A stretch of DNA of 12,276 nucleotides from Alphaproteobacteria bacterium (GCA_030430995.1 JAUIKA010000021.1:1-12276), one strand, 5' to 3'. Counted from the first letter of the stretch, positions 1-7,106 are shown. Program-made: numbers and translations. Notes: generated from the sequence alone by a model not told the origin.

Positions 1-88
1 GGCTAACATCATTATATATATCTATAATTCCTTCTTCCCAGTCAGATGTATCTATAACGCTCCCTGTACAACTAAGATCAATTTTCAT
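1..88 (-). CDS. N-terminal fragment of an unidentified protein, cut by the window edge
   Basis: An ATG on the minus strand (complement of 86-88) opens a frame that stays open for 29 codons to the left edge. It starts MKIDLSCTGSVID and is rich in Asp, Glu and Ile. I do not recognise the protein. There is no Shine-Dalgarno sequence before the ATG, which is common among genes in this window. The fragment is too short for a firm call. Support comes from the open frame, its orientation (the same as the 560-2265 pair) and the long gene-free stretch immediately upstream, which would hold its promoter. A chance open frame is possible. Confidence 0.4.
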   Translation of the reverse strand, partial: MKIDLSCTGSVIDTSDWEEGIIDIYNDVS

Positions 89-324
89 TATTTTGTATTA
101 GTAAAATTATTTAAGAAAATGGCTAATAATGGTTTCGATATTTATGCTATATGCAGGTAATATCTAGTTTTCACTTAGTTTTTATTAGCAACAAAATATT
201 CATAATGAATTTGGCTATAATATTTACTTATGATGAATATAGAGATATTGCCAATATGCCAACTATAGTGAATATATAACATGAAATAATTATTACTAAT
301 GAGTAGTTAAAGATAGTGACAATG

Positions 325-377
325 CTAAGAACTAAGAACTAAGAACTAAGAACTAAGAACTAAGAACTAAGAACTAA
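325..377. repeat. 7-bp tandem repeat, unit CTAAGAA, about 7.6 copies
   Basis: Seven perfect copies of CTAAGAA are followed by a partial CTAA, giving 53 bp without a mismatch. The unit length is not a multiple of three and no gene runs across it, so it is a non-coding microsatellite. Perfect identity suggests recent slippage or active maintenance. It lies about 180 bp downstream of the minus-strand gene ending at 560 and about 240 bp upstream of the gene starting at 88. It could therefore vary spacing in that gene's upstream region, though it is far from the start. Confidence 0.95.
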
Positions 378-384
378 CGCTAAC

Positions 385-420
385 AAGCTTTGCTCAAACT
401 TACAAACCAAATCAAAGCTT
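385..420. repeat. Inverted repeat AAGCTTTG / CAAAGCTT
   Basis: Perfect 8-bp arms (385-392 and 413-420) are separated by 20 bases. No T-run follows on either strand, and the arms each contain the AAGCTT palindrome, which makes chance pairing easier. It could be a weak stem-loop in the 3' region of the transcript from the minus-strand genes at 560-2265. I do not call it a terminator. Confidence 0.35.
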
Positions 421-559
421 TAAACAATTTAATTGCAGGCTATCATCCCAATAAGCTTCACATAACACTGGCAGTGGTTAATACCCTTACATATCAAAAC
501 CATAATTAAGCTGATGATATGGCAAAATACATACCATACCACCACCATTATTATTTCAT

Positions 560-1897
560 CTAAATCTCATTATCTACAGTTTCACCACCAAGAGATACTT
601 CATCTAGATCTTTGTTAAGATCACCCATATCACCCCCAAGCTGAGTTGTTATATCTTCTTGGGTTTTAAAGGCATTATCATCATTTTCTTTAGCATTGCT
701 ACCAGAAGCCTTGTGAACTAATTCTTTCATGAAGTCATTCTCCATAGGCTTTTTCACTTCAGCTAACATTTGCATTAAGTTTTTATTCTGCAACCCTGCC
801 TGATATAAAACATCATTATCTGCCTCTATAATCACTTGCAATGCATCATAAGCCATTTTTAGAAATGCTACTTGTGCTATAGGAATAGACTCATATATTG
901 TCTTTGCAAGTTCTGGTTTATGTTCAAATAATATCTTCAGGTTATGAGCTTGGTTATTCATAACCATAGCAGCTACATGTGCAGAGAAATCTTGCCCTGA
1001 ATCTAAAACCTGTGTTAAATAGTTCTCCTTACCAAATTCAATAACAATGCCTAGCAAACTTTCTTCCTTAGAAAGCGCAGATGCAAAATCAACCCCTTCT
1101 TCTACCATAAACTTCCATAAATCAGGATTCACCATTGCTATTTTCATTGAAGAAATAGTGCTCAGGTCATATCCTAGCTTTTTGATTTCTTTTTTAACTT
1201 TAATAGATTGCTCATCTTGCTTATCCCAAAGTTTAGATAGAATATGTCCCCTTTGGCTATTGCTATATTGCTCTAATGACTGCGTTGCAAGCTCTTTCAC
1301 TTGGCTTTGCAATTCATCAATAGCTAAGGAAACCTCTTTCTGCTCAGCCAATAGCTGCCTGTGTTTTGTATTAGCAGAAGTAATCTGAGAATTCAAACTA
1401 TTCACCTGGCTACTATACTGGCTGCTATAACTTGAGTAATAATTAGCATCGCTGTTGTATTGATCTATTTCACGCTGGACAGATTCTACTTTGTTTAGGA
1501 GGGTGGTGATTTGGTTTGTTACATTAGGATATTTTGTTCGCTCTATAGCATGATATTGCGCTCTCCATGCATTACAAAAAGCGTCAGGTCCTAACCATGT
1601 TAATTTGGCTGCAGTATCAAATCCTCTCATCAAATCAGTTTGACTTATAGCATATCCTACAAGACCATTTTTTAATATTAAAGTATTATCATCATATGAA
1701 ACTACATGATACCAATCTTTCATACCACATTCTGTGCGATATATTGGAAACTGAACATCATGTATACCTTTACCCAATACTCTAAAATATGCAGATAAAA
1801 AAGGCCCTTCCTTGGGTAGATTTCCTATTACAAGATACACATCAACTTTTTCATAAGGTTCATCAAATAACTCCTTTATCTTATCCTCAACCCTCAT
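560..1897 (-). CDS. Unknown 445-residue protein with a coiled coil and possible ankyrin-like helices
   Basis: Not recognised as a named family. Visible parts: an N-terminal mixed domain (about 1-125, rich in aromatic residues, e.g. DWYHVVSYDD at 61-70); a Ser/Tyr/Gln-rich coiled-coil segment (about 126-210, with SSYSSQYSSQ at 155-164); then a helical region (about 250-380). Within the latter, stretches such as IEFGKENYLTQVLDSGQDF have the spacing of degenerate ankyrin repeats. The tail (about 395-445) is acidic and probably disordered. There is no signal peptide or membrane segment. The start overlaps the stop of the upstream gene by 4 bp (ATGA), and GAGG-like sequence precedes it, so it is probably translated by coupling. 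Ankyrin and coiled-coil proteins in Rickettsiales are often host-directed effectors; that role here is only inference. Confidence 0.85.
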   Translation of the reverse strand: MRVEDKIKELFDEPYEKVDVYLVIGNLPKEGPFLSAYFRVLGKGIHDVQFPIYRTECGMKDWYHVVSYDDNTLILKNGLVGYAISQTDLMRGFDTAAKLTWLGPDAFCNAWRAQYHAIERTKYPNVTNQITTLLNKVESVQREIDQYNSDANYYSSYSSQYSSQVNSLNSQITSANTKHRQLLAEQKEVSLAIDELQSQVKELATQSLEQYSNSQRGHILSKLWDKQDEQSIKVKKEIKKLGYDLSTISSMKIAMVNPDLWKFMVEEGVDFASALSKEESLLGIVIEFGKENYLTQVLDSGQDFSAHVAAMVMNNQAHNLKILFEHKPELAKTIYESIPIAQVAFLKMAYDALQVIIEADNDVLYQAGLQNKNLMQMLAEVKKPMENDFMKELVHKASGSNAKENDDNAFKTQEDITTQLGGDMGDLNKDLDEVSLGGETVDNEI

Positions 1898-2265
1898 ACC
1901 TCTACCTCATTTTCAATCAATCCTACTAATTCTCCCTTAATCTGCTCTGCAATATTTTCATTTGGTTGGTACCCTTCAAGAAGGCTTTCCATAAAACCTA
2001 CTTCTGATTGCCTCTCTTCCAACTGCTTTTCAAGATTCAGCTTTTGAGAATGTAAAGAATTAACCTGGTTCTGCGCATCGTTAATATTATTATTCACACT
2101 ACTGAGCTCAGTTTGCTTACCTGAAACCTCCGAAGACAAACTATTATACTTACCATATTCAGATTGATACCTGCTATATGCAGAATTAGAATTCAAAGAG
2201 TTCTCATCCTTCTGCATCAAAGAGGAGTTTTTCAGCCTCTCATATCTATTATAAGGATTTTTCAT
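1894..2265 (-). CDS. Small coiled-coil protein, unknown function
   Basis: A 123-residue protein, not recognised. The first 30 residues are polar and Asn/Ser-rich. Residues about 30-95 form a predicted coiled coil of Ser/Gln/Leu/Glu heptad-like sequence (for example SLHSQKLNLEKQLEERQ), and the C-terminus is acidic. It lacks a signal peptide, Cys residues and membrane segments. Its coiled coil resembles, in composition and rhythm, the one in the next gene (about residues 126-210 of the 445-residue protein). The two may therefore heterodimerise or descend from a shared module. Its stop TGA overlaps the next ATG. No Shine-Dalgarno sequence precedes the start, but a promoter-like pair lies about 30 bp upstream, so the start is plausible. 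Confidence 0.75.
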   Translation of the reverse strand: MKNPYNRYERLKNSSLMQKDENSLNSNSAYSRYQSEYGKYNSLSSEVSGKQTELSSVNNNINDAQNQVNSLHSQKLNLEKQLEERQSEVGFMESLLEGYQPNENIAEQIKGELVGLIENEVEV

Positions 2266-2295
2266 AATCGGTTAATAATTAGTTACATTAATACA

Positions 2296-2323
2296 ATAAT
2301 AACTAATATATTGCCGAAATCAA
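2296..2323 (-). promoter_or_regulatory. Candidate sigma-70 promoter for the coiled-coil gene pair
   Basis: Read on the minus strand, TTGATT (complement of 2318-2323) and TATTAT (complement of 2296-2301) are separated by 16 bp and lie about 30 bp before the ATG at 2265. They match 4 of 6 and 5 of 6 consensus positions. The region is so A/T-rich that such matches arise easily. Position and spacing support it, but nothing proves it. Confidence 0.4.
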
Positions 2324-2370
2324 GAAATAAATTTATTTATTAATAGACAATATAAATTTTTTAAATGGTA

Positions 2371-2398
2371 TTGCTTTTGCGTTAATTAATAATATTAT
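2371..2398 (+). promoter_or_regulatory. Candidate sigma-70 promoter for the putative toxin gene
   Basis: TTGCTT (2371-2376) and TATTAT (2393-2398) are separated by 16 bp and sit 26 bp before the ATG at 2425. An alternative -10 is TATATT at 2396-2401. The -35 is weak (3 of 6). It mirrors the minus-strand candidate at 2296-2323, so the 159-bp divergent region would carry two back-to-back promoters. There is no Shine-Dalgarno sequence before the ATG. Confidence 0.35.
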
Positions 2399-2424
2399 AT
2401 TAACAAATAAACTATTCACTATCT

Positions 2425-5091
2425 ATGCTAAAAAAAATTGATACAAATAATAACCAGGATAGACGGAATAACCTATACAACCAAAATATAAAGTTGCAGG
2501 ATCTTAGAACTATTCCACTAACAGAAGATATTAAAACAACTCCTAATACCACTTCAGATAGCTTATTTATCTCAAATGCAAATGCCAATACAGCTACTAT
2601 GGGCTCTAGCTATTACAACACTTACTCTTTCGCAAGAGATTTTGCTATATGTGGCGGATTAAGGTTAGCTGCGCCATATGTCGTCCCCAGTTTAACTGCA
2701 GTCGGCACAGGTTCCTTAGTGGGTATAGCATATGGATCTTATAAAGCTCACCAATGGGATGCAGAGCAAACTGTAAAAACCTTAGAGTCAACAGACAAAA
2801 ACCATCTACAAGGGCTTGCTGATGTTTGGGGTTCAGATATGTTTAATGATCATATGTTAATGACTAAAACAGCACTCACAAAAGAGCGTATAAACGAGCT
2901 TACAAAAAAGGAGGATAGAATAACAAAGCAAGAGGAAAGCTGCCCAAATAATGATTATGAAGATGATACAAACTACCTACTTCCTACTATGCATACAGAG
3001 TTTCCCACCAGCCATGAGGAGCTTTTAAAAAGCACTACACCTATTGCACATAGCACAGCAAGACAAAATAATAAGCCTAAAATAAAACAAGTTACTTCAA
3101 GTAAAGAAGATATACAAAACTTTCAGAATAACCTTAGTAAACATGGGATAACCTCAGATGAAGATATAATGCAGATGTATTATAACGTAGAATTTGCATC
3201 AGATATAAGCAATAATCCTTTTGTAAAAAATTATAAGGAAGCCAATTATTCCTTCCCTGAAATGCCGGATATACCCAAATTGTCAGATTTATTCGAGCAT
3301 ACCAGCAGCAGCAGAGAAGAATATTTTAGAAGGATGGATCAATATGTTGATTTTATTCATAAATATGCCAAAAGTAATATGGACAAAAAATTTGATGCAA
3401 TCTTAAAAGAAAGCAAAGAATTTTTTCCATCTTATGAAAAAAGAGATTTAAGAGCTATTCCTAGATATCTAACCACTCAGCATGAAGAGAGGAAGATAGA
3501 ACTCAATATCAAAACAGATGATGAAATAAGGCAGAGTATAAAAGATATGGGCAGAAAAATGGAGGAAAAAAACCTAAAGAGCATTGCCAATCTTGAAATA
3601 TTTCTGCCAAAGCAAGATAAGCCAGAGTTTTTAAAGAAGATGGAAGAGGATGAGCAAAAGCTCCTTGAAGAATGCAGAAGGCTTGATAAGCAAAGAGAGA
3701 AAGAAAGGCAAGAGGAGCAGCGCAAACCCCAAAATAAGCCATCATTTTTAAAGAAGTTAGAGGAGGATAAATTAAAGATCCTTGAGATGCGCAATAAGCC
3801 TAAAAAACAAGAGGAGCAAAACAAAATATATCTAGACAGTCTAGAGATTAAAGCGCTTGAGGCAAGATGCAGTCAGGAGCATCTGAATAATCTTAAAAAC
3901 AATGTTCTCAATACGCAGAATGAAAATAGATGCTTTAGTCAATTAAACTATCCCATCTATCAGCAAGAGAGATTTATATCGCCCCAAGCTATGGATTGGG
4001 ATCAAATAGATAGAGAAATATATTATAGTAGACATGAAAAGAAGCAGATTACAGAGCAGATCAAACCATATTTTATAGATATAGAAGGGGCTGCTATCCA
4101 TAAATTCTTTTTAAGGAAAACAGAAGAAGATAAAATCTATGAGGTATATGTAAAATATAAAGATTTAAAAGGTGATGACTATGCTCAGTTATATTGTTTT
4201 TTGCATTACTTAACTGAGCATAAAACCCGTATAAATAAAAATGAAATAGAGATAATAAAAAAATATTCTGCGGATTATATAGTCAAACATTTATCTTTAG
4301 CTACTAAAGAAGGCATAGAGGGTTCTTTTCTAAAAGGCATGCAAGGGTTTTTAAAAAATTATACATACTCAGTGGAGCCTAAAATATACCCTATGCCCAA
4401 GAAAATTGAGGAAGGGTATAAAGGCTTTAGCAGAGATAATGTAGAACATCTGATAAAGAGAGGCCTCTCAAGAAAATATCATCTGCTTATAATCAACGCA
4501 TTAGCCAGCGTGGAGGCGGCAAAGATAAGGGAGGCCAAAGAAGAAGAAAATATCCTGGAGGCGAATGCCGATGAGAAACTAGTGAAGGCTATAGATATAA
4601 TAGAAGAAAGATACAGCAATAATGTTGCATCCTTCCAGCCAGACCCTGACGATGATGATGAGCAAAAAAAGATAAAGCAGCAAAAAAGAGCAGAGAATTT
4701 AGAGAAAAGAAAGCAAGAGATTAGAAAGACACTAAAAGAGCATGGTTTTGATATTCCAGAGGAAGTTTTAGATAAAATTCTGGAGGCGAAGGAATTTGAA
4801 GGATATAATGTGGAGGCTGCAGACAAAGGTGTAGGGATCAGAATAAGAACTAAAAGCGCGAGATATTACATAAGAATAAGTAAAGGCAAGCCAGACAGTA
4901 CGACGCCCTCAAATAAAGTTGATTATGTTAAAATAACATATGAAGGCAAAGTGATAGATAAATTTGGGAATAAAATGTCAGAACACCGCTTGGATAAAAT
5001 TACTAATAAAATGCTTAAGAGTTCACATCATGCTGATTCTCATATCCCCATGGAGCAATGGATAAAATGGTCAAAATGGTTTAAACCTTAA
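2425..5091 (+). CDS. Large coiled-coil protein with a polymorphic-toxin-like C-terminal domain
   Basis: An 888-residue protein. Residues 1-60 are polar and Asn/Thr-rich. A Gly/Ala hydrophobic stretch at 74-103 could insert in or pass through a membrane. A long charged, helical region follows (about 110-790), including two copies of KPxFLKKxEED at 399-409 and 438-448, 39 residues apart, and an acidic linker PDPDDDDE at 739-746. The last ~98 residues (from about 791) are different: beta-like sequence with VGIRIRTKSARYYIRISKG, a GKP..TTPSNKVDYVKI segment and the ending HIPMEQW..W..W. I recall this VRI...P...VDYV...G...HIP...W layout from C-terminal domains of polymorphic toxins. No classic signal peptide, RHS or haemagglutinin repeats are present, so the export route is unknown; type IV secretion is possible in Rickettsiales. 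The next gene fits an immunity protein. The reading frame is certain; the toxin role is inferred. Confidence 0.85.
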   Translation: MLKKIDTNNNQDRRNNLYNQNIKLQDLRTIPLTEDIKTTPNTTSDSLFISNANANTATMGSSYYNTYSFARDFAICGGLRLAAPYVVPSLTAVGTGSLVGIAYGSYKAHQWDAEQTVKTLESTDKNHLQGLADVWGSDMFNDHMLMTKTALTKERINELTKKEDRITKQEESCPNNDYEDDTNYLLPTMHTEFPTSHEELLKSTTPIAHSTARQNNKPKIKQVTSSKEDIQNFQNNLSKHGITSDEDIMQMYYNVEFASDISNNPFVKNYKEANYSFPEMPDIPKLSDLFEHTSSSREEYFRRMDQYVDFIHKYAKSNMDKKFDAILKESKEFFPSYEKRDLRAIPRYLTTQHEERKIELNIKTDDEIRQSIKDMGRKMEEKNLKSIANLEIFLPKQDKPEFLKKMEEDEQKLLEECRRLDKQREKERQEEQRKPQNKPSFLKKLEEDKLKILEMRNKPKKQEEQNKIYLDSLEIKALEARCSQEHLNNLKNNVLNTQNENRCFSQLNYPIYQQERFISPQAMDWDQIDREIYYSRHEKKQITEQIKPYFIDIEGAAIHKFFLRKTEEDKIYEVYVKYKDLKGDDYAQLYCFLHYLTEHKTRINKNEIEIIKKYSADYIVKHLSLATKEGIEGSFLKGMQGFLKNYTYSVEPKIYPMPKKIEEGYKGFSRDNVEHLIKRGLSRKYHLLIINALASVEAAKIREAKEEENILEANADEKLVKAIDIIEERYSNNVASFQPDPDDDDEQKKIKQQKRAENLEKRKQEIRKTLKEHGFDIPEEVLDKILEAKEFEGYNVEAADKGVGIRIRTKSARYYIRISKGKPDSTTPSNKVDYVKITYEGKVIDKFGNKMSEHRLDKITNKMLKSSHHADSHIPMEQWIKWSKWFKP
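3619..3768 (+). repeat. Two-copy 39-residue repeat inside the putative toxin
   Basis: The motif KPxFLKKxEED occurs at residues 399-409 and 438-448 of the 888-residue protein, 117 bp apart. Each copy is followed by Lys/Glu/Leu-rich helix (EQKLLEE in the first, KLKILEM in the second) and then an RxEEQ/KxEEQ-like end. The DNA is also similar (ttTTTAAAGAAG...GAGGA), which points to an in-frame duplication. It lies in the charged helical stalk. Confidence 0.6.
4795..5088 (+). other. Predicted toxin domain at the C-terminus of the 888-residue protein
   Basis: Residues 791-888. Upstream sequence is highly charged helix, whereas this stretch alternates hydrophobic and polar residues as in beta strands (IRIRT, YYIRI, DYVKITY). 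It ends with H873-I874-P875 and three Trp at 879, 882 and 885. Candidate active residues include H857/H868/H869/H873 and nearby Asp and Glu residues, but I cannot assign an activity. The domain is terminal, compact and followed directly by a small acidic gene, which is the usual arrangement of toxin and immunity. Confidence 0.5.
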
Positions 5092-5095
5092 AATT

Positions 5096-5100
5096 AGAGG
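5096..5100 (+). promoter_or_regulatory. Shine-Dalgarno site of the putative immunity gene
   Basis: AGAGG lies five bases before the ATG at 5106, just after the stop of the putative toxin gene. It is one of the few good ribosome binding sites in the window and fixes this start. It suggests the small protein is translated efficiently on its own from the shared transcript, as expected if it must be in excess over a toxin. Confidence 0.7.
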
Positions 5101-5105
5101 ATAAT

Positions 5106-5678
5106 ATGCAAGAATATAAAATAATTTTACCTAAAGGGGTAGAGATAGCGAGGTATCGTAACGATATAGTATTAGCTTTATTAGATCTCGAAAATCCTGA
5201 ATATCAAAAATATGTCATGACAACGCCTATTGCCTGGATTAACGAATGTAGAAATAAAGATGGTAGTATATGCAATGATTATAGTACTTGCTACTCTTTG
5301 CACATAGGTTTTGTGCTAGAGACTATTGAGGATATGGATTTTTATACTAATCTAGAAGAAGATACAATGCCTTATGATAAAATAGGAATTTTTATGAAAA
5401 GCAGAAAGGAAGTAGAGCTCTTGATGGAATTCGTAAAAATATTTGACCAATTTTATGATGAATATTACCCAGAGCCAGAGGAGCCTAAAAATTCAGTATG
5501 GTTTGCATCCCCGCTTTGGCCAAAGATGACACAGGCAGCAAAGAGGGCATTAGAAGCATTTTTAGAGAATGAAAAAGGTGATGAAGAATATCTACAACTG
5601 GTTAGAACACAACGTGAAAGTCTCAATAATGCAGTGGAAAAGAGGAAGAAGGAATTGGCAGGAAAAATGCCTTATTAG
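5106..5678 (+). CDS. Small acidic protein, putative immunity protein to the upstream toxin
   Basis: A 190-residue protein with about 35 Asp/Glu against 24 Lys/Arg (net about -11). It has no signal peptide or membrane segment, so it should stay in the cytoplasm. The N-terminal half mixes short strands and helices, with Cys at 48, 56 and 62. A Pro/Glu stretch YPEPEEP at 121-127 leads into WFASPLWPKMTQAAKRALEAF (residues 132 onward), and a charged helix closes the protein. The SPLWP...A..AL pattern recalls the SCO4402-like family, some members of which sit beside polymorphic toxins; this is from memory and uncertain. It begins 14 bp after the putative toxin and is clearly in the same operon. The stop is 46 bp from the convergent rpoH end. 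Function is inferred from context, size and acidity. Confidence 0.8.
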   Translation: MQEYKIILPKGVEIARYRNDIVLALLDLENPEYQKYVMTTPIAWINECRNKDGSICNDYSTCYSLHIGFVLETIEDMDFYTNLEEDTMPYDKIGIFMKSRKEVELLMEFVKIFDQFYDEYYPEPEEPKNSVWFASPLWPKMTQAAKRALEAFLENEKGDEEYLQLVRTQRESLNNAVEKRKKELAGKMPY

Positions 5679-5698
5679 AGAATGGAGTTAATGATGCC

Positions 5699-5716
5699 AG
5701 CGTAATTAGCGTAATT
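5699..5716. repeat. 9-bp tandem duplication AGCGTAATT x2
   Basis: Two adjacent perfect copies of AGCGTAATT lie in the 46-bp gap between two convergent genes (stops at 5678 and 5725). No stem-loop with a T-run is visible here, so the two transcripts may run into each other. Confidence 0.8.
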
Positions 5717-5724
5717 TCCTTGCT

Positions 5725-6627
5725 TCAAATGTTTTTTTGCCTTCCTTCAGGGTAATTTTGCATAATATACATTTGTACTTTTTCAAATGCCTTAGCCTCT
5801 ATTTGCCTTACTCTTTCTTTTGATATACTAAATTCTACACTTAAGACTTCTAATGTCTTAGGGGGTTTAGTAAGATTTCTGGACTTAAAAATATATGCTT
5901 CTCTTTCCTTTAAAGAAGAAATAGCTTTATATAAAAGTTCTTTTTTTATCTGCTCTTCCTGCTTTGCTTCAATAATATTATGTGCATTGGGTGATGTAGA
6001 TGGTAAAAATTCAATTAATTCAGAATCACCCTCTTGATTTAACTTTGTATTTAATGACACATCAGAATTAGAGAGCCTTTTATTAATTTCTATTACCTTA
6101 GATTTTTTTATGCCCATCTGCTCTGCAATATCATCATAATCATCATTAGTAACATTACCTTCATTTGCTACCTCAATTTTCTGCTTTAATCGCCTTAAAT
6201 TAAAAAATAACTTTCTTTCATCAGCACTTGTACCAATTTTTACTATTGACCAGAATTTTAATATATATTCTTGCATATATGCCTTTATCCACCAGCGGCT
6301 ATAAGTAGAAAATCTATATCCTAAGTCAGGATTAAATTTTTCTAATGCATTGAATACCCCCAATACTCCTTCTGACATCATTTCTGATATAGGAAGTCCG
6401 TAATGTTTATATGTAAGAGCCATTTTAGCAACTAATTTTAAATGGCTTAATATAAGCTTATGCGCAGCTTCTTTATCTTTATTTTCTAAATAGCTACGTG
6501 CTAACATGAATTCCTCCTCTTCCGTAAGTGATGGAATACTATTAATCTTTCTCAAATACGCTCTAAAACCAGAATCTGATGTTATATTGTATGAATCACT
6601 AACTAGAGCAGGCAAATACTCTGTCAT
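5725..6627 (-). CDS. rpoH: RNA polymerase sigma-32 factor (heat-shock sigma)
   Basis: Directs RNA polymerase to heat-shock and stress promoters. The 300 residues have the normal RpoH length and order. Region 1.2 is at about 18-50 (FRAYLRKINSIPSLTEEEE). Region 2 is at about 52-127, with LILSHLKLVAKMA, the core-binding/-10 segment SEGVLGVFNALEKF and YRFSTYSRWWIKAYMQEYIL. The RpoH box ERKLFFNLRRLKQKI (137-151) distinguishes sigma-32 from RpoD. Region 4 is at about 235-288, with a helix-turn-helix (TLEVLSVEFSISKERVRQIE). The ATG overlaps the greA stop by 4 bp (ATGA), so the two genes are co-transcribed and probably translationally coupled. The sequence does not show how it responds to heat. It ends 46 bp from the convergent putative immunity gene, with no visible terminator between them. 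Confidence 0.96.
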   Translation of the reverse strand: MTEYLPALVSDSYNITSDSGFRAYLRKINSIPSLTEEEEFMLARSYLENKDKEAAHKLILSHLKLVAKMALTYKHYGLPISEMMSEGVLGVFNALEKFNPDLGYRFSTYSRWWIKAYMQEYILKFWSIVKIGTSADERKLFFNLRRLKQKIEVANEGNVTNDDYDDIAEQMGIKKSKVIEINKRLSNSDVSLNTKLNQEGDSELIEFLPSTSPNAHNIIEAKQEEQIKKELLYKAISSLKEREAYIFKSRNLTKPPKTLEVLSVEFSISKERVRQIEAKAFEKVQMYIMQNYPEGRQKNI

Positions 6628-7106
6628 AGCTTTATATCTATATATTTTATCTCTAATATTTCATATGACCTCTCACCTTTAGGGGTAACCACAGTTATAA
6701 CATCCCCTAACTCTTTAGACATCATAGCTATCCCTATAGGGGAAGATATAGACACAAGTTTTTTTTCTATATTGGTTTCATAATCACCTACTATAGAATA
6801 TACATACTCTACATCTGTATCTAAATCTTGCAATTTTACTGTTGCACCGAATTTTACTGAATCACCAGAGAGCTTAGCAGGGTCAATTACAGATGCTCTT
6901 GAAAGCTTATCTTCTAACATAGTTATATTTGCCTCCACTAGGCCCTGCTTATCTTTTGCTGCATGATATTCTGCATTTTCTGATAGGTCACCAAATTCCC
7001 TTGCAGCTTCTATCTCTTTTGATATTCCAACACGAGATTTTTTTAGTTTTCTTATCTCTTCTTGTAGTTTATTATATCCTTCTGGTGTAATTGCAAATAT
7101 ACTCAT
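6624..7106 (-). CDS. greA: Transcription elongation factor GreA
   Basis: Binds the secondary channel of RNA polymerase and stimulates cleavage of backtracked RNA, rescuing stalled complexes. The 160-residue length is typical. The N-terminal coiled-coil hairpin (about 1-75) carries the tip motif EFGDLSENAEYHAAK (37-51), including the Asp40 and Glu43 acidic pair that positions Mg in the polymerase active site. The C-terminal FKBP-like domain (about 83-158) contains SSPIGIAMMSKELGDVI (121-137), matching the family's SPIG/A...GK..GD signature. The start is right because family members begin MxxxxITPEGYxKL. Only 18 bp of pure A/T separate it from the divergent gene at 7125, and no Shine-Dalgarno sequence fits. 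Its promoter must therefore lie inside that gene, or the mRNA has almost no leader. Confidence 0.97.
   Translation of the reverse strand: MSIFAITPEGYNKLQEEIRKLKKSRVGISKEIEAAREFGDLSENAEYHAAKDKQGLVEANITMLEDKLSRASVIDPAKLSGDSVKFGATVKLQDLDTDVEYVYSIVGDYETNIEKKLVSISSPIGIAMMSKELGDVITVVTPKGERSYEILEIKYIDIKL

Larger units (their letters stand above)
89..559. other. Gene-free stretch holding a tandem repeat and a weak inverted repeat
   Basis: No convincing coding frame is present. The stretch lies between the start of the minus-strand fragment at 1-88 and the stop codon of the minus-strand gene ending at 560, so it should contain the promoter of the former and the 3' end of the latter's transcript. It contains the CTAAGAA tandem repeat (325-377) and an inverted repeat (385-420). 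A TATAAT hexamer at 216-221 has no matching -35 element. No hairpin followed by a T-run was found after the 560 stop. Confidence 0.7.

Noticed and set aside
216..221. Perfect TATAAT hexamer
   Set aside because: No -35 element at 15-19 bp upstream and no plus-strand gene follows within the stretch; expected by chance in such A/T-rich DNA.
325..377. CRISPR-like array
   Set aside because: The repeats are contiguous 7-mers without spacers, so this is a microsatellite.
465..482. Inverted repeat AACACTGGCAGTGGTT as a terminator of the 560-2265 genes
   Set aside because: The stem would need an impossibly short loop or be only a few pairs, and no T-run follows on the minus strand.
1047..1388. Plus-strand open frame of 113 codons inside the 445-residue gene
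   Set aside because: It is the antisense shadow of the longer minus-strand gene; its Ser/Cys-rich composition is typical of such shadows.
3477..3824. Minus-strand open frames within the toxin-like gene (also at 3509-3745 and 4479-4826)
   Set aside because: Ser/Phe/Leu-rich antisense shadows of Lys/Glu-rich coding sequence, with no family features.
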